Source: Xylophilus sp. (GTDB lineage: Bacteria > Pseudomonadota > Gammaproteobacteria > Burkholderiales > Burkholderiaceae_C). Taken from it: DNA of 64,000 nucleotides. Location: the NCBI GenBank assembly GCA_009914555.1, contig WNDY01000007.1, forward strand, positions 45,585 to 109,584, written 5' to 3'. A model generated the notes under the pieces. It saw only the letters and a program-made list of their open reading frames with translations. It did no database searches and was not told the origin of the DNA. The position numbers were made by a program, and so were the translations under genes. Of the stretch, positions 9,146 through 18,829 are shown piece after piece (positions within the stretch are counted from its first letter, which is position 1; each line of letters starts with the position of its first letter).

Positions 9146-9209
9146 CTACTTCGCAGGTTTGTGCCTGCGCCGTGTCAACGACGGACTTGGTGAGTTTGAC
9201 CTTCGCCAT
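9146..9209 (-). pseudogene. tyrosine integrase, 5' stub
   Basis: A good ribosome binding site (AGGAGCACCTC) precedes an ATG at 9209 that starts MAKVKLTKSVVDTAQAQ. This is the usual N-terminus of P4-like/ICE tyrosine recombinases (KLTKSVVD, arm-binding domain). Similarity ends after about 21 codons, where the frame runs into the relaxase remnant. The catalytic domain is missing. The stub lies about 180 bp from a tRNA-Leu 3' fragment, the expected neighbourhood for an integrase and its attachment site. Confidence 0.6.
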
Positions 9210-9385
9210 GAGGTGCTCCTGAAAGGCCCCGATTCCAGGGGCCGGCTAGGAGCCAGGCGGAAGGGCACCAGAGCGGTTTGCATCGCGCACCGGGATATGA
9301 TCGAAGGCATTGGCCTCGGGGAAAACCTGCTACAGCAAGCCTCATCCAAGCCCATCGTTAGCCTGGTGCGGATGCCATGCTCTGG

Positions 9386-9438
9386 CTTGAAAACCCCCGC
9401 ACGCAAGGCGTGCCGGTTCACTCCGGCTCCGGGCACCA
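9386..9438 (+). tRNA. tRNA-Leu 3' half (att-site-like remnant)
   Basis: The stretch carries an anticodon-loop-like part, a variable arm (GCACGCAAGGCGTGC, a 5 bp stem), a T-arm GCCGGTTCACTCCGGC with one loop base missing, the 3' acceptor strand TCCGGGCA and CCA. This matches the 3' half of betaproteobacterial tRNA-Leu. No 5' half precedes it, so it cannot make a functional tRNA. Integrases commonly recombine into tRNA 3' ends and leave such a copy at one end of the element. Confidence 0.75.
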
Positions 9439-9455
9439 CCCTTTGAAGCCGATGC

Positions 9456-10238
9456 CTACCTGGATGCAGCCTGCAGCACCACCCATGCCGGTGCATGGTC
9501 GCTCGGCCGGGGCCGGCCGCGCACCTCGCGGTCCACCCCCGCATCCTGCAGCCGCCGCGCCGCCGCCGGATTGAGCAGCAGGTGGTCGATGCGCAGGCCG
9601 GCATTGCGCTGCCAGCGCTGGCGCAGGTAATCCCAGAAGGTATAGATCGTCTCGCCGGGATGACGCGCACGCAGCGCGTCGGTCCAGCCGCTCGCCACCA
9701 GCGCCCGGAACGCCTCGCGCACCTCGGGGCGGAACAGCGCGTCGTCCACCCACGACTCGGGCTTGTACACATCGGCCTCGGTCGGGATGATGTTGAAGTC
9801 GCCGGCCAGCACCACCGGCTCCGCGCGGCCGCGCAGCGCTGCGGCGCGGGCGGCCAAGCGCTCCAGCCATGCGAGCTTGTAGTCGAACCGGGGCCCCGGC
9901 GCGGGGTTGCCATTGGGCAGGTAGAGGCAGGCCACAAGCACGCCGTCGACCGCGGCCTCCAGGTACCGGCTCTGGCTGTCGTCCGCATCGCCCGGCAGGC
10001 CGCGCTGCACCTCCACCGGCTCGGCGCCGCGCGCAAGGATGGCCACGCCGTTCCAGGCCTTCTGCCCATGCCACAGCGCGCCGTAGCCGATCGCGCGGAC
10101 CGGCTCGGCCGGGAAGGCCGCGTCGGTGCATTTCAGTTCCTGCAGGCAGGCGATGTCGGGCCGCGACTCCTCCAGCCATTGCAGCAGCGCCGGCAACCGG
10201 GCGTTGACGCTGTTGACGTTGAACGTGGCGATCTTCAT
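9456..10238 (-). CDS. xth: exodeoxyribonuclease III
   Basis: 260 residues beginning MKIATFNVNSVNARLPALL, with the EEP-fold motifs of Xth: CLQELKCTDAAFP (catalytic Glu), LYLPNGNP, LAGDFNIIPTEADVY (Asp-Asn pair), YTFWDY, LRIDHLLL and the terminal SDHAP histidine. It removes 3' blocks and cleaves at abasic sites in base-excision repair. Length and motif set are complete. The many codons of open frame upstream of the ATG at 10238 lack similarity and are ignored. It is divergent from the GAF gene. Confidence 0.95.
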   Translation of the reverse strand: MKIATFNVNSVNARLPALLQWLEESRPDIACLQELKCTDAAFPAEPVRAIGYGALWHGQKAWNGVAILARGAEPVEVQRGLPGDADDSQSRYLEAAVDGVLVACLYLPNGNPAPGPRFDYKLAWLERLAARAAALRGRAEPVVLAGDFNIIPTEADVYKPESWVDDALFRPEVREAFRALVASGWTDALRARHPGETIYTFWDYLRQRWQRNAGLRIDHLLLNPAAARRLQDAGVDREVRGRPRPSDHAPAWVVLQAASR

Positions 10239-10397
10239 GGAGTCGAGCGTAGAAGACCGCGGGGACATGCCTGTTCCAAGAGGTTGCGCGGCCTGCGCGG
10301 CGCCAGCGGGCGCGTCCATCACGACGGCCGCATGGCTGACACCCGCGCAGGAATCCGCCGACCGGGCGGCGCGACGGTGCCGGTCCATGGTGGCACC

Positions 10398-10868
10398 ATG
10401 AACCTCGCCGAATCGACCCACGAGTTCGAACTCCTGCTCGCACGCGGTGGCTTGGCAGCAGCGATCGGATGGCTCAACGCCAGCGTGCCGCACCGCTATA
10501 CCGCCGCCTATCGCATCGCAGCGGCGCAGCTGCACAGCGTTTACGTGCACGACAAGCGCGGCGAACTGCCGCCCGGCAACCTGTCCACGGTCGACCTGGA
10601 CAGGAGCTTCTGCCAGTTCGCCGTCCAGGCAAACGGAGCCATCGTCGCCGATGCGGCGAGTGATCCACGGCTGGCCGACATTTCGGCCGCATCGAAGGTA
10701 GTGGCCTATTGCGGCGTACCGATCGGCGCGGGCGACGTCGACCTGTTCGGCACCCTGTGCCATTTCGACAGCCAGGCACGGGCGGTGACGGATGCGCAGT
10801 TCGCGCTGCTGGAGGCCGCCGGGCAGCAGTTGTACCCGTACCTGATGGCCGCAGGCTTTCCGCGCTGA
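10398..10868 (+). CDS. GAF-domain protein
   Basis: 156 residues from the ATG giving MNLAESTHEFELLLARGG. Residues 10-155 form one GAF domain (AAIGWLNASVPHRYTAAYRIA, then SFCQFAVQANGAIVADAASDPRLAD and VVAYCGVPIGA, ending FALLEAAGQQLYPYL). GAF domains bind small ligands or chromophores; there is no attached output domain here, so this is a stand-alone sensor or a redox-type free GAF protein. It is monocistronic by spacing. Ligand unknown. Confidence 0.8.
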   Translation: MNLAESTHEFELLLARGGLAAAIGWLNASVPHRYTAAYRIAAAQLHSVYVHDKRGELPPGNLSTVDLDRSFCQFAVQANGAIVADAASDPRLADISAASKVVAYCGVPIGAGDVDLFGTLCHFDSQARAVTDAQFALLEAAGQQLYPYLMAAGFPR

Positions 10869-10972
10869 GGGCGCCGCCCGGCCACGCTGCACACATGGCC
10901 TTACGTGGCCGGCCAGGTCGGCCGCCAGAATGAACCCATCGCCCCTTCCCTGGAGAAACCCGCTTCCTGCCC

Positions 10973-13063
10973 ATGACACCGGCGCCGACCTCCTCCTCTT
11001 CCCCCTCCTGGCAATTCTTCCGCGCGGGCGGCGTCCCGCAGGTCGTCATCCGCACCGGCGAAGACATCGCCCGCCTCGACACCCTCGACCAGAAGCTCTG
11101 GGTCGCGCTGGCCTGCCCCACGCGTGGCGTCGAATTCGATCCCCGGACCCTCGACCTGATCGACACCGACCGCGACGGCCGCATCCGCCCGCCGGAACTG
11201 CTGGCCGCCTGCCGCTGGGCCTGTGCGCGCCTGCGCGATCCGCAGACGCTGGTGGACGGCGGCGCCGTGCTCGCGCTGGCCGAGGAGGCGCGCCGCCTGC
11301 TCGCGCTCAAGGGCCGCGAGGACGCGACCCACATCGCGCTGGAGGACGTGGTCGACCGCAGCACCGTGCTCACTTCCATGCGCTTCAACGGCGACGGCGT
11401 GGTCACGCCGGCCACCGCTGCCGAAGACGCGGACCTGCGCCGCACGCTCCAGGAGATCGCGGACACGCAGGGCACCGTTGCCGACCGCAACGGTCAGGCC
11501 GGCGTGGACCGCCAGCGCGCCGAGGCCTTCTTCGCCGACGCGCGCAAGCTCGACGACTGGTATGCGCGGGCCACGGCCCAGCAGCCCGCCCTGCCACTGG
11601 GCGAACGGACCCTGGCCGCGGCGGAGGCGGTGGAGGCCGTGCGCGCCAAGGTGGATGACTACTTTGCCCGCACGCGGCTGGTCGGCTACGACCCGCGCGC
11701 CGCTGCCTCGCTGCAATCCACGCCCGACGAATACCACGCGCTGGGCCTGCGGACGCTTTCGCTGGACGACGAGGCGCTGCGCGCCCTGCCCCTGGCCACG
11801 CCGGAGCCAGGCCGGGCGCTGCCGCTGACCGAAGGCGTCAACCCCGCCTGGGCCGCCGCGCTCCGGGCGCTCAAGGTCAGGGCGGTCGATCCGTTGCTGG
11901 GCGGCGCGCACAAGGTACTGGACGAGGCCGCCTGGACCCGGGTCCGCGAGCGCCTGTCCACCAGCCGCGCTTGGCTGGCCGAGAAGCCCGACACGTCGCT
12001 GGGCCGGCTGGACGCGGACGACCTGCGGCGGCGCCTGGCGGCCGGCATCGAGGCCGCAGTGCTGGACCTGATCACGCAGGACAAGGCGCAGGAGCCGCGC
12101 AACGCCCGGCTCGCCGACTTGGAAAAGCTGCTGCGGCTGCAGCGCGACCTGCTGCGGCTGCTGCACAACTTCGTATCGTTCCAGGACTTCTACAGCCGCG
12201 AGGGTGCGATCTTCCAGGCCGGCACGCTATACCTGGATGCCCGCAGCTGCGACCTGACGGTGCAGGTGGCCGACCCGGCCAGGCATGCGGTGCTGGCCGG
12301 ACTGGCCAAGACCTGCCTGGCATATTGCGAATGCATGCGCGAGGGCGAGAAGATGTTCATCGCCGCTGCCTTCACCGCAGGCGACGTCGACTTCCTCTTC
12401 GTGGGCCGCAACGGCGTGTTCTACGACCGCCAGGGCCGCGACTGGGATGCCACCATCGTCAAGCTGATCGAGAACCCGACCAGCATCGGCCAGGCCTTCT
12501 TCTCGCCGTACAAGAAGTTCCTGCGCGTGCTGGAGGAACAGGTGGCCAAGCGGGCAGCCGCGAGCGAGACGGCGTCGCAGGGCTCGCTCGCCGCACTGGC
12601 CACCGGCGTGGCATCGGCCGACAAGCCGGCCCATCAGGGCGCGCCCGCGGCGGCTCTCGCCAGGCTGCCGGGCCGGGTGGACGTCGGCACGGTGGCCGCC
12701 ATCGGCGTGGCGCTGGGAAGCATCAGCGCGGTGCTGGTGGGCATCTTCGGCAAGTTCATCGAGCTGGGGCCGTGGATTCCGATCGCGGTCCTCGGTATCG
12801 TCATCGCCATCTCGGGCCCGAGCATGCTGATCGCCTGGCTCAAGCTGCGCCAGCGCAGCCTGGGCCCCATCCTGGACGCGAGCGGCTGGGCGGTCAACGG
12901 GCGCATGAAGGTCAACACACGGCTCGGCGCCTCGTTGTCCCGGATCGCCCATGTGCCACACAGCGCCACAGCGCTGGCGCGCGACCCGTTCGCGGAGCGC
13001 CGCGGTCCGGCCTGGACGGCCGGCATCGTGCTGGCCCTGGCCTTGCTGGCCGGCAGCGGCTAA
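10973..13063 (+). CDS. EF-hand-like large membrane-anchored protein, cut by an in-frame stop
   Basis: 696 residues to a TAA at 13061. An EF-hand-like loop DTDRDGRIRPPE lies at residues 64-75 (Asp at 64, 66, 68) and a second weak one at MRFNGDGVVTP. The long middle is helical and soluble; two membrane spans lie near residues 565-620 (TVAAIGVALGSISAVLVGIF and PIAVLGIVIAISG). Reading past the TAA in the same frame continues WLGWWDRMLP and an Ala/Pro tail to TGA at 13181-13183, directly before the next gene. The stop therefore looks like a point mutation (TAC/TAT to TAA) or base-call error. The family occurs in related Burkholderiales without known function. Confidence 0.7.
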   Translation: MTPAPTSSSSPSWQFFRAGGVPQVVIRTGEDIARLDTLDQKLWVALACPTRGVEFDPRTLDLIDTDRDGRIRPPELLAACRWACARLRDPQTLVDGGAVLALAEEARRLLALKGREDATHIALEDVVDRSTVLTSMRFNGDGVVTPATAAEDADLRRTLQEIADTQGTVADRNGQAGVDRQRAEAFFADARKLDDWYARATAQQPALPLGERTLAAAEAVEAVRAKVDDYFARTRLVGYDPRAAASLQSTPDEYHALGLRTLSLDDEALRALPLATPEPGRALPLTEGVNPAWAAALRALKVRAVDPLLGGAHKVLDEAAWTRVRERLSTSRAWLAEKPDTSLGRLDADDLRRRLAAGIEAAVLDLITQDKAQEPRNARLADLEKLLRLQRDLLRLLHNFVSFQDFYSREGAIFQAGTLYLDARSCDLTVQVADPARHAVLAGLAKTCLAYCECMREGEKMFIAAAFTAGDVDFLFVGRNGVFYDRQGRDWDATIVKLIENPTSIGQAFFSPYKKFLRVLEEQVAKRAAASETASQGSLAALATGVASADKPAHQGAPAAALARLPGRVDVGTVAAIGVALGSISAVLVGIFGKFIELGPWIPIAVLGIVIAISGPSMLIAWLKLRQRSLGPILDASGWAVNGRMKVNTRLGASLSRIAHVPHSATALARDPFAERRGPAWTAGIVLALALLAGSG

Positions 13064-13183
13064 TGGCTGGGCTGGTGGGACCGGATGCTGCCGGCCTCGC
13101 TGCAACGCTCGCCGGCGGCGCAGGCGCCGGCCCCCGCTGCGGCGCCGGCCGCGGCGCCTGCGACGGGCGGCGCGCCGTCCTGA

Positions 13184-13804
13184 TCAGGCGGGCGGCCCGA
13201 TCCATCCGCGGCGCACGGCCGCATCCACGTCGGCCGGGGTGTCGAGATCGTGCGCCAGGTCCGGCCGCGGCACCGCCACCCATTGCCCGCGGGCGGCCGC
13301 CAGCATGTCGCGCAGGCCCCGGTCACCCTGCAGCGGGTGGGCGGCCCACAGCCCCTGCGGAACGACGACGGGAAGGCCTCGCGTGCCGCCATAGGTGCTG
13401 ACGGCGGCCTGGTCCGGCGTGCAGCGGCTGGCGGCGAGCAGCGCGGCCAGATGCGCCTCGTCCAGTGCGGGCTGGTCGCAGCCGAGGATGAGGCTGTGGC
13501 TGACGGGCGGCCCTTCCGGCAGGGCGCGGCGCAGGCAGTCCAGGCTCGACCCCATGCCATCCCGCCACCGCGGGTTGTGCACGATCTCCGCCGGCAGACC
13601 GTCCAGCAACGGCGCCAGATCCGGCGCCCGGGCACCGAGCGCGACGAGGCAGCGCGCAGGCCGGGTGTGCAGCGCGAGCCGCACGGTGCGGCGCAGCAGG
13701 GTTTTGCCGTCGCGGCGCAGGGCCTGCTTGGCATAGCCGAGCCGGCTGCTGCCGCCCGCGGCCAGCACCAGCGCGGCATGGGCATGCGGCTCAGCCGGCG
13801 GCAT
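13184..13804 (-). CDS. MobA-like NTP transferase (molybdenum cofactor cytidylyltransferase type)
   Basis: 206 residues from the ATG giving MPPAEPHAHAALVLAAGGSSRLG. The nucleotide loop LAAGGSSRLGYAKQAL, the central ILGCDQPALD with metal-binding Asp, and the DLDTPADVDA end define the NTP_transf_3 family of MobA/MocA enzymes, which attach CMP or GMP to molybdopterin. Its start overlaps the stop of xdhC by 14 bp and it is the last gene of the operon with paoABC, so it most likely makes the cytosine dinucleotide cofactor used by this enzyme family. Confidence 0.85.
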   Translation of the reverse strand: MPPAEPHAHAALVLAAGGSSRLGYAKQALRRDGKTLLRRTVRLALHTRPARCLVALGARAPDLAPLLDGLPAEIVHNPRWRDGMGSSLDCLRRALPEGPPVSHSLILGCDQPALDEAHLAALLAASRCTPDQAAVSTYGGTRGLPVVVPQGLWAAHPLQGDRGLRDMLAAARGQWVAVPRPDLAHDLDTPADVDAAVRRGWIGPPA

Positions 13805-14825
13805 GGCACAGGGCGGCGGAAGGCGCCGCGCCGAGCATGTCCTTGGCCTGCGCCACCGATGCGAACCGGCCGAGGTCCACCCCATTCTTGACCGCAAGCA
13901 CCTCCGCCATGATGCTCACGGCGATCTCGGCCGGCGTCTTGCTGCCGATGTAGATGCCGACAGGGCCGTGCAGCCGGCCGAGTTCGGCGTCGGTCAACCC
14001 GAAGTGCTCGCGCAGGCGCTGCCGCTTCCCCGCATGGTTGCGCCGGCTGCCGATGGCGCCGATGTACATCGCCTCGCTGCGCAGCGCGTCGATCAGCATC
14101 AGGTCGTCGAGCTTGGGGTCGTGCGTCAGCGCCAGCACGGCGCTGCGGCAGTCGGGGCGGAAGTCCGCGAGCACGTCGTCGGGCATACCGTGTTCGAGCC
14201 GCGCGCCCGGCACCGCGAAGCCGGTGCGGTATTCCTCGCGCGGGTCGCACACGGTCACCGCGAAGCCGTTGAACAGCGCCATGGTCGCCAGGGACTGCGA
14301 CAGCTGGCCGGCGCCGGTGAGCAGCATGCGCCAGCCGGGGCCGAAGGTGGCATGCAGAAAGCCATCGGCCAGGCGCAGGTCGTCGGGCGCGGCGGCCGGC
14401 GCGATCAGGTCCATGCCGTCGGCGATCCGCAGCGTGCGGCGGACCAGCCGGCCGGCTTCGAGGCGTTCCACCAGATCGCACAGCGTGGCCGCGCGCGGAT
14501 CGGGCTCCACCAGCAGTTCGAGCCGGCCGCCACAGGGCAGCCCGAAGCGGTGAGCTTCGTCGGCCGTCACGCCGTAGCGCACCAGCAGCGGCAGCACCGG
14601 GCGCTCGGTCGCGTCCGCGCCGGCGAAGCGGGCGATCAGGTCGTCTTCCACACAGCCGCCGCTCACCGAGCCGGCCACCGTACCGTCGTCGGCCAGGGCC
14701 ATGATGGCGCCGACCGGCCGCGGCGACGAGCCCCAGGTGTGAACGACGGTCACCAGCAGCGCGCGCCGGTTCGCGGCGCGCCAGTCGCGCAGGGTGCGCA
14801 GCACCAGCAGGTCGAGATGGTCCAT
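13791..14825 (-). CDS. XdhC/CoxI-family molybdoenzyme maturation factor
   Basis: 344 residues. The N-terminal XdhC_CoxI domain shows TVVHTWGSSPRPVGAIMAL and GSVSGGCVEDDLI, and the C-terminal Rossmann-like XdhC_C domain shows LLTGAGQLSQSLA and ALTHDPKLDDLMLIDAL, then GAIGSRRNH. Family members bind the molybdenum cofactor, promote its sulfuration and load it into xanthine dehydrogenase-type enzymes. It follows the large subunit gene by 3 bp, so the enzyme and its chaperone are made together. Confidence 0.9.
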   Translation of the reverse strand: MDHLDLLVLRTLRDWRAANRRALLVTVVHTWGSSPRPVGAIMALADDGTVAGSVSGGCVEDDLIARFAGADATERPVLPLLVRYGVTADEAHRFGLPCGGRLELLVEPDPRAATLCDLVERLEAGRLVRRTLRIADGMDLIAPAAAPDDLRLADGFLHATFGPGWRMLLTGAGQLSQSLATMALFNGFAVTVCDPREEYRTGFAVPGARLEHGMPDDVLADFRPDCRSAVLALTHDPKLDDLMLIDALRSEAMYIGAIGSRRNHAGKRQRLREHFGLTDAELGRLHGPVGIYIGSKTPAEIAVSIMAEVLAVKNGVDLGRFASVAQAKDMLGAAPSAALCHAAG

Positions 14826-14828
14826 GCC

Positions 14829-17024
14829 TCAGGCCACCTCCGGCAGGCGGTACAGCAGCTTGTCGAGGGTGACCGGGTAGTCGCGCACACGCACGCCGGT
14901 AGCGTTGTGCACCGCGTTGGCGATGGCCGCGGCCACGCCGCACAGGCCGAGCTCGCCGACGCCCGTGGCCTTCATCGGCGAGGAGACCGGGTCGGTCTCG
15001 TCGAGGAAGACGACCTCCTGATGCGGTATGTCCGCATGCACCGGCACCTCGTAGGCCGCGAGGTCGTGGTTGATGAAGCAGCCGAGCCGCCGGTCGACCA
15101 CCAGTTCCTCCATGAGCGCGGCGCCGACGCCCATGGTCATCGCGCCGATGACCTGGCTGCGCGCCGTCTTGGGGTTGAGGATGCGGCCCGCGGCGCAGAC
15201 CGCGAGCATGCGGCGCACGCGGATCTCGCCAGTGAACGCATCCACCGCCGCTTCGACGAAATGTGCGCCGAAGGTCGACTGCTGGAACTGCTTGTCGAGG
15301 TCGCCGTATTCCATGGCGTCCTCGGCCGCGAGTCCATTCGGGCCAGCGGCCGCGGCGAGGGGGGCGCTGCGGCCGCCCGCCCGCACCTGACCATCGGCGA
15401 ACACGGCGTCCGCGGCCGGCAGGCGCAGCTGCCGCGCGACCTGCTCGCGCAGCTTCACGCAGGCCGCGTAGACGCCGGCCGTGGCGCTGTTTCCGCCCCA
15501 CTGGCCGCCCGAGCCGGCCGACACAGGATAACGGGAATCGCCCAGGCGCACGGTCACCTGCTCCACCGGCACGCCGAGCATCTCGGCGGCCGTCTGTGCG
15601 ATGACCGTATAGCTGCCGGTACCGATGTCGGTCATGTCGGTTTCCACGGTGATGCGTCCGTCGCGGTCGAGCCGCACGCACGCGCCGGACTTCTGCACGA
15701 GGTTGTTGCGGAAAGCGGCCGCGACGCCCAGCCCGACTAGCCAGTCGCCCTCGCGCCGGCTGCCGTGGGCCACACGCCGGCTCCAGCCGAAGCGTTCCGC
15801 GCCCAGGCGCAGGCATTCGACGAGCTGGCGCTGCGAGAAGCGCCGGTGCGGCCGGGCCGGGTCGACCTGGGTGTCGTTGAGGATGCGCAACGCGACCGGG
15901 TCCATGCCGAGCTGCTCGGCCATCTCGTCGATGGCGATCTCCAGCGCCATGAGTCCCGGCGCCTCGCCCGGCGCGCGCATCGCATTGCCTTCGGGCAGGT
16001 CGAGCGGCGCCACGCGCAGCGCCGTCCTGCGGTGCTGGCCTGCGTACAGCAGCTGGGTCTGCTGCACGGCCGTCTCGGGCACGCCGCCCGGCAGGTTGCC
16101 CGACCAGCTCTCGTGCGCGATGGCCTGGATGCGGCCGCTGCGGTCGGCGCCGATGCGGATGCGCTGATGGGTGGCCGGGCGGTGCGTGGTGTTGTTGAAC
16201 ACCAGCGGGCGGTGCAGCGCGACCTTCACCGGCCGCTGCGCCGCCCGCGCGGCCAGGGCCGCCAGCAGCGCGTCGCTGCGCAGGAACAGCTTGCCGCCGA
16301 AGCCGCCGCCGATGAAGGGCGACACCACGCGCACCTTGTCCTTCGGCACCTTGAGCGTGGCGGCCAGGTCGGTGCGCCACCAGTCGACCATCTGGCTCGA
16401 CGTCCAGATGGTGAGCTCGTCGCCGTCCCAGGCGGCCGTCGTGGAATGCGGCTCCATCATCGCGTGGGACTGGTCGGGCGTGCGGTATTCGGCGTCGAAG
16501 GCGACTTCGGCCGCTTCGAATGCACGGTCGAAGTCGCCGACCGACAGGTCCCCGGCGTCCGGCATCTCCGGCTCCACGGCGGCCGGCCGGGCCTTGTCGA
16601 GGTCGAAGGAGCCTGGTTCCTCCTGGTAGTCGATGCGCAGCAGCGCCGCGGCGGCGCGTGCCTGCTCGAAGGTGCGGGCGACCACCACGGCCACCGCCTG
16701 GTGGTAGTGCTGCACGTCCGGGCCGGCGAGCAGCGGTGCGACGTTCTTCTTGCCCTTGCCGAGTTCCCCGGCGCTGCGCGCCGTCACGATGGCCAGCACG
16801 CCGGGAGCCGAGCGCGCTTCCTTCAGGTGCAGCCCGGCGATCTTCCCCTTGGCGATGGCTGCACCCACCACATAGCCATAGGCGGGCGCTTCGGGCAGCG
16901 GGTGCTCGTAGGCATAGCGCGCGGTGCCGGAGGTCTTGAGCGCGCCGTCGATGCGGTCGACCGCACGGCCGATATGCCGGCCCTGGTCGATGGGGTTGGC
17001 ACCGGCGGGTGTGTCGAATTTCAT
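14829..17024 (-). CDS. paoC: PaoC-like aldehyde oxidoreductase, molybdenum-binding large subunit
   Basis: 731 residues from the ATG giving [27 protein letters not shown]. The order of blocks is that of the xanthine dehydrogenase-family large subunit: N-terminal hammerhead domain ([18 protein letters not shown]), [44 protein letters not shown], and near the C-terminus the catalytic-glutamate region [16 protein letters not shown]. PaoABC oxidises aromatic aldehydes to acids in the E. coli system. Length and subunit order match that complex rather than XdhAB. Its start overlaps the FAD subunit stop (ATGA). Confidence 0.88.
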   Translation of the reverse strand: MKFDTPAGANPIDQGRHIGRAVDRIDGALKTSGTARYAYEHPLPEAPAYGYVVGAAIAKGKIAGLHLKEARSAPGVLAIVTARSAGELGKGKKNVAPLLAGPDVQHYHQAVAVVVARTFEQARAAAALLRIDYQEEPGSFDLDKARPAAVEPEMPDAGDLSVGDFDRAFEAAEVAFDAEYRTPDQSHAMMEPHSTTAAWDGDELTIWTSSQMVDWWRTDLAATLKVPKDKVRVVSPFIGGGFGGKLFLRSDALLAALAARAAQRPVKVALHRPLVFNNTTHRPATHQRIRIGADRSGRIQAIAHESWSGNLPGGVPETAVQQTQLLYAGQHRRTALRVAPLDLPEGNAMRAPGEAPGLMALEIAIDEMAEQLGMDPVALRILNDTQVDPARPHRRFSQRQLVECLRLGAERFGWSRRVAHGSRREGDWLVGLGVAAAFRNNLVQKSGACVRLDRDGRITVETDMTDIGTGSYTVIAQTAAEMLGVPVEQVTVRLGDSRYPVSAGSGGQWGGNSATAGVYAACVKLREQVARQLRLPAADAVFADGQVRAGGRSAPLAAAAGPNGLAAEDAMEYGDLDKQFQQSTFGAHFVEAAVDAFTGEIRVRRMLAVCAAGRILNPKTARSQVIGAMTMGVGAALMEELVVDRRLGCFINHDLAAYEVPVHADIPHQEVVFLDETDPVSSPMKATGVGELGLCGVAAAIANAVHNATGVRVRDYPVTLDKLLYRLPEVA

Positions 17025-17977
17025 GCCAGGCTCCTGGCGTCGTGCACGGCCGCGGCGATGGTGCGCTCGGCCAGCTGCAGCTTGAAGCGGTTCTGGTCGG
17101 TGGCCTGCGCGCCCGCCAGCAGCTGCCGCGCGGCGGCCTGCGCACCCTGGGGCAGTGCCGCGTCGCCGGCCGCGGAACGCCATGGCTTGTGGGCCACGCC
17201 GCCGAGCGCGATGCGGCCGGAGCCGTCCTTCTGCACGACGGCGGCCACCGAGACCAGCGCGAACGCATACGAGGCGCGGTCGCGCACCTTGCGGTAGACC
17301 TGGGCGCCGCCGATCGGCGCGGGCAACGTGACCGCCGTGATCAGCTCGCCGCCGCGCAGCGCGGTCTCGACCTCGGGCGTGTCGCCCGGCAGGCGATGGA
17401 AGTCGGCAATCGGTATCACCCGCTGCCGGCCGGTGGCGTCCGTCGTCTCGACCTGCGCATCGAGCGCCCGCATGGCCACGGCCATGTCGCTGGGGTGCGT
17501 GGCGATGCAGGCGGCGCTGGTGCCGACCACGGCATGCTGGCGGGTGAAGCCGCCCTGCGCCGCGCAGCCGCTGCCGGGCCGGCGCTTGTTGCAGGCCGTG
17601 TCGGTGTCGTAGAAATAGGGGCAGCGCGTGCGCTGGAGCAGGTTGCCGGCCGTCGTCGCCTTGTTGCGCAGCTGGCCCGATGCGCCCGCGAGCAGCGCCC
17701 GCGACAGCACGCCGTAGTCGCGCCGCACGCGCGGGTCGGCGGCGAGGTCGGTGTTGCGCACCAGGGCGCCGATGCGCAGGCCGCCCTCCTCCGTGGCGGA
17801 GACGGTGTCCAGCCCCAGGCCGTTGATGTCGACGAGGTGGGTGGGCGCCTCGATCTGGAGCTTCATCAGGTCCAGCAGGTTGGTGCCGCCGGCGATGAAC
17901 CGGCTGCCGGGCTGGCGCGCTGCTGCCGCAGCGGCCTCCTGCACAGATCGCGGCTTTTCGTAGGTGAATGCCTTCAT
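17021..17977 (-). CDS. paoB: PaoB-like aldehyde oxidoreductase, FAD-binding subunit
   Basis: 318 residues. FAD-binding segments [14 protein letters not shown] and [26 protein letters not shown] are clear, with the C-terminal CO dehydrogenase flavoprotein domain after residue 210. The insert holding several cysteines (RCPYFYD, ACNKR, SGCAA) matches the extra [4Fe-4S] cluster known in PaoB. It passes electrons from the iron-sulfur subunit to FAD and on to the acceptor. It overlaps both neighbours by four bases, so the three subunits are coupled. Confidence 0.88.
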   Translation of the reverse strand: MKAFTYEKPRSVQEAAAAAARQPGSRFIAGGTNLLDLMKLQIEAPTHLVDINGLGLDTVSATEEGGLRIGALVRNTDLAADPRVRRDYGVLSRALLAGASGQLRNKATTAGNLLQRTRCPYFYDTDTACNKRRPGSGCAAQGGFTRQHAVVGTSAACIATHPSDMAVAMRALDAQVETTDATGRQRVIPIADFHRLPGDTPEVETALRGGELITAVTLPAPIGGAQVYRKVRDRASYAFALVSVAAVVQKDGSGRIALGGVAHKPWRSAAGDAALPQGAQAAARQLLAGAQATDQNRFKLQLAERTIAAAVHDARSLA

Positions 17978-18564
17978 GACTTACCTCCGGCCACCTCGGC
18001 GATCGCTTCGACGATGTTGGAATAGGCGTCGCAGCGGCAGATGTTGCCGCTCATGCGTTCGCGCAGTTCCTCGGCCGACAACAGGGGCCGGGCCTGCAGA
18101 TCGCGCGACGCATGGCTGGGGATGCCCTGCCGGACTTCTTCGAGCATGCCCACGGCGGAGCAGATCTGGCCCGGCGTGCAGTAGCCGCACTGGTAGCCAT
18201 CATGGCGCACGAAGGCGGCCTGCAGCGGGTGCGGCCGCTCCGGTGTGCCCAGCCCTTCGATCGTGGTCACTTCCGCGCCCTGGTGCATCACCGCGAGCGT
18301 GAGGCAGGCGTTGATGCGCCGCCCGTCCACGATGACGGTGCAGGCGCCGCACTGGCCGTGGTCGCAGCCCTTCTTGGTCCCGGTCAGGTGGAGATGCTCG
18401 CGCAGCGCGTCCAATAAGGTGGTGCGTGTGTCCAGCACCAGTTGCCGTGCCCGGCCGTTCACCTGGAGCTGCACGTCGGCCATGTGGACCGCATCGGATG
18501 CGGCGGGGGTCGGGGCGAGCCGCAGATCGCGGCGCGAGAGCGCCGGCGGCGTGGTGGTGTCCAT
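17974..18564 (-). CDS. paoA: PaoA-like aldehyde oxidoreductase, [2Fe-2S] subunit
   Basis: 196 residues from the ATG giving [20 protein letters not shown]. Residues 35-110 are a plant-type ferredoxin domain ([22 protein letters not shown]) and the C-terminal helical domain carries [10 protein letters not shown] and GNICRCDAY for the second cluster. E. coli PaoA is exported by Tat. Here a SRRDL motif remains but the hydrophobic core of a Tat signal is absent, which suggests a cytosolic complex. First gene of the pao operon; an inverted repeat (GTCCG, 6 bp, CGGAC at 18679-18694) lies upstream and could be an operator. Confidence 0.86.
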   Translation of the reverse strand: MDTTTPPALSRRDLRLAPTPAASDAVHMADVQLQVNGRARQLVLDTRTTLLDALREHLHLTGTKKGCDHGQCGACTVIVDGRRINACLTLAVMHQGAEVTTIEGLGTPERPHPLQAAFVRHDGYQCGYCTPGQICSAVGMLEEVRQGIPSHASRDLQARPLLSAEELRERMSGNICRCDAYSNIVEAIAEVAGGKS

Positions 18565-18829
18565 CGCGGTCCTTCGGTGGCTTGCCGTTCGCCATGCCAC
18601 AGGCAGGCGATGCGGATGGCTGAGGGGAGGCTGCCCGGCACTCCTGTGGAGTGGCCTAGCCCAGCCATCCTCGATGCCGTCCGGTTGCACGGACTGTAGG
18701 ACGGACACGGATATTCCTGTACTGGTGCGCAAGCCCCCGCCGACGGCAGGGCCGCCCTCAGGCGCTCACACCCGGCTCACCCAGTCCACCCGCATCCGGT
18801 ACTGGACGGACGGCCAGCGGCGGCTACGC

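Noticed and set aside
14829..17024. Xanthine dehydrogenase (XdhAB) as identity of the molybdoenzyme
   Set aside because: Three-subunit order with a separate small 2Fe-2S protein and the cysteine-rich insert in the FAD subunit fits the PaoABC type better.
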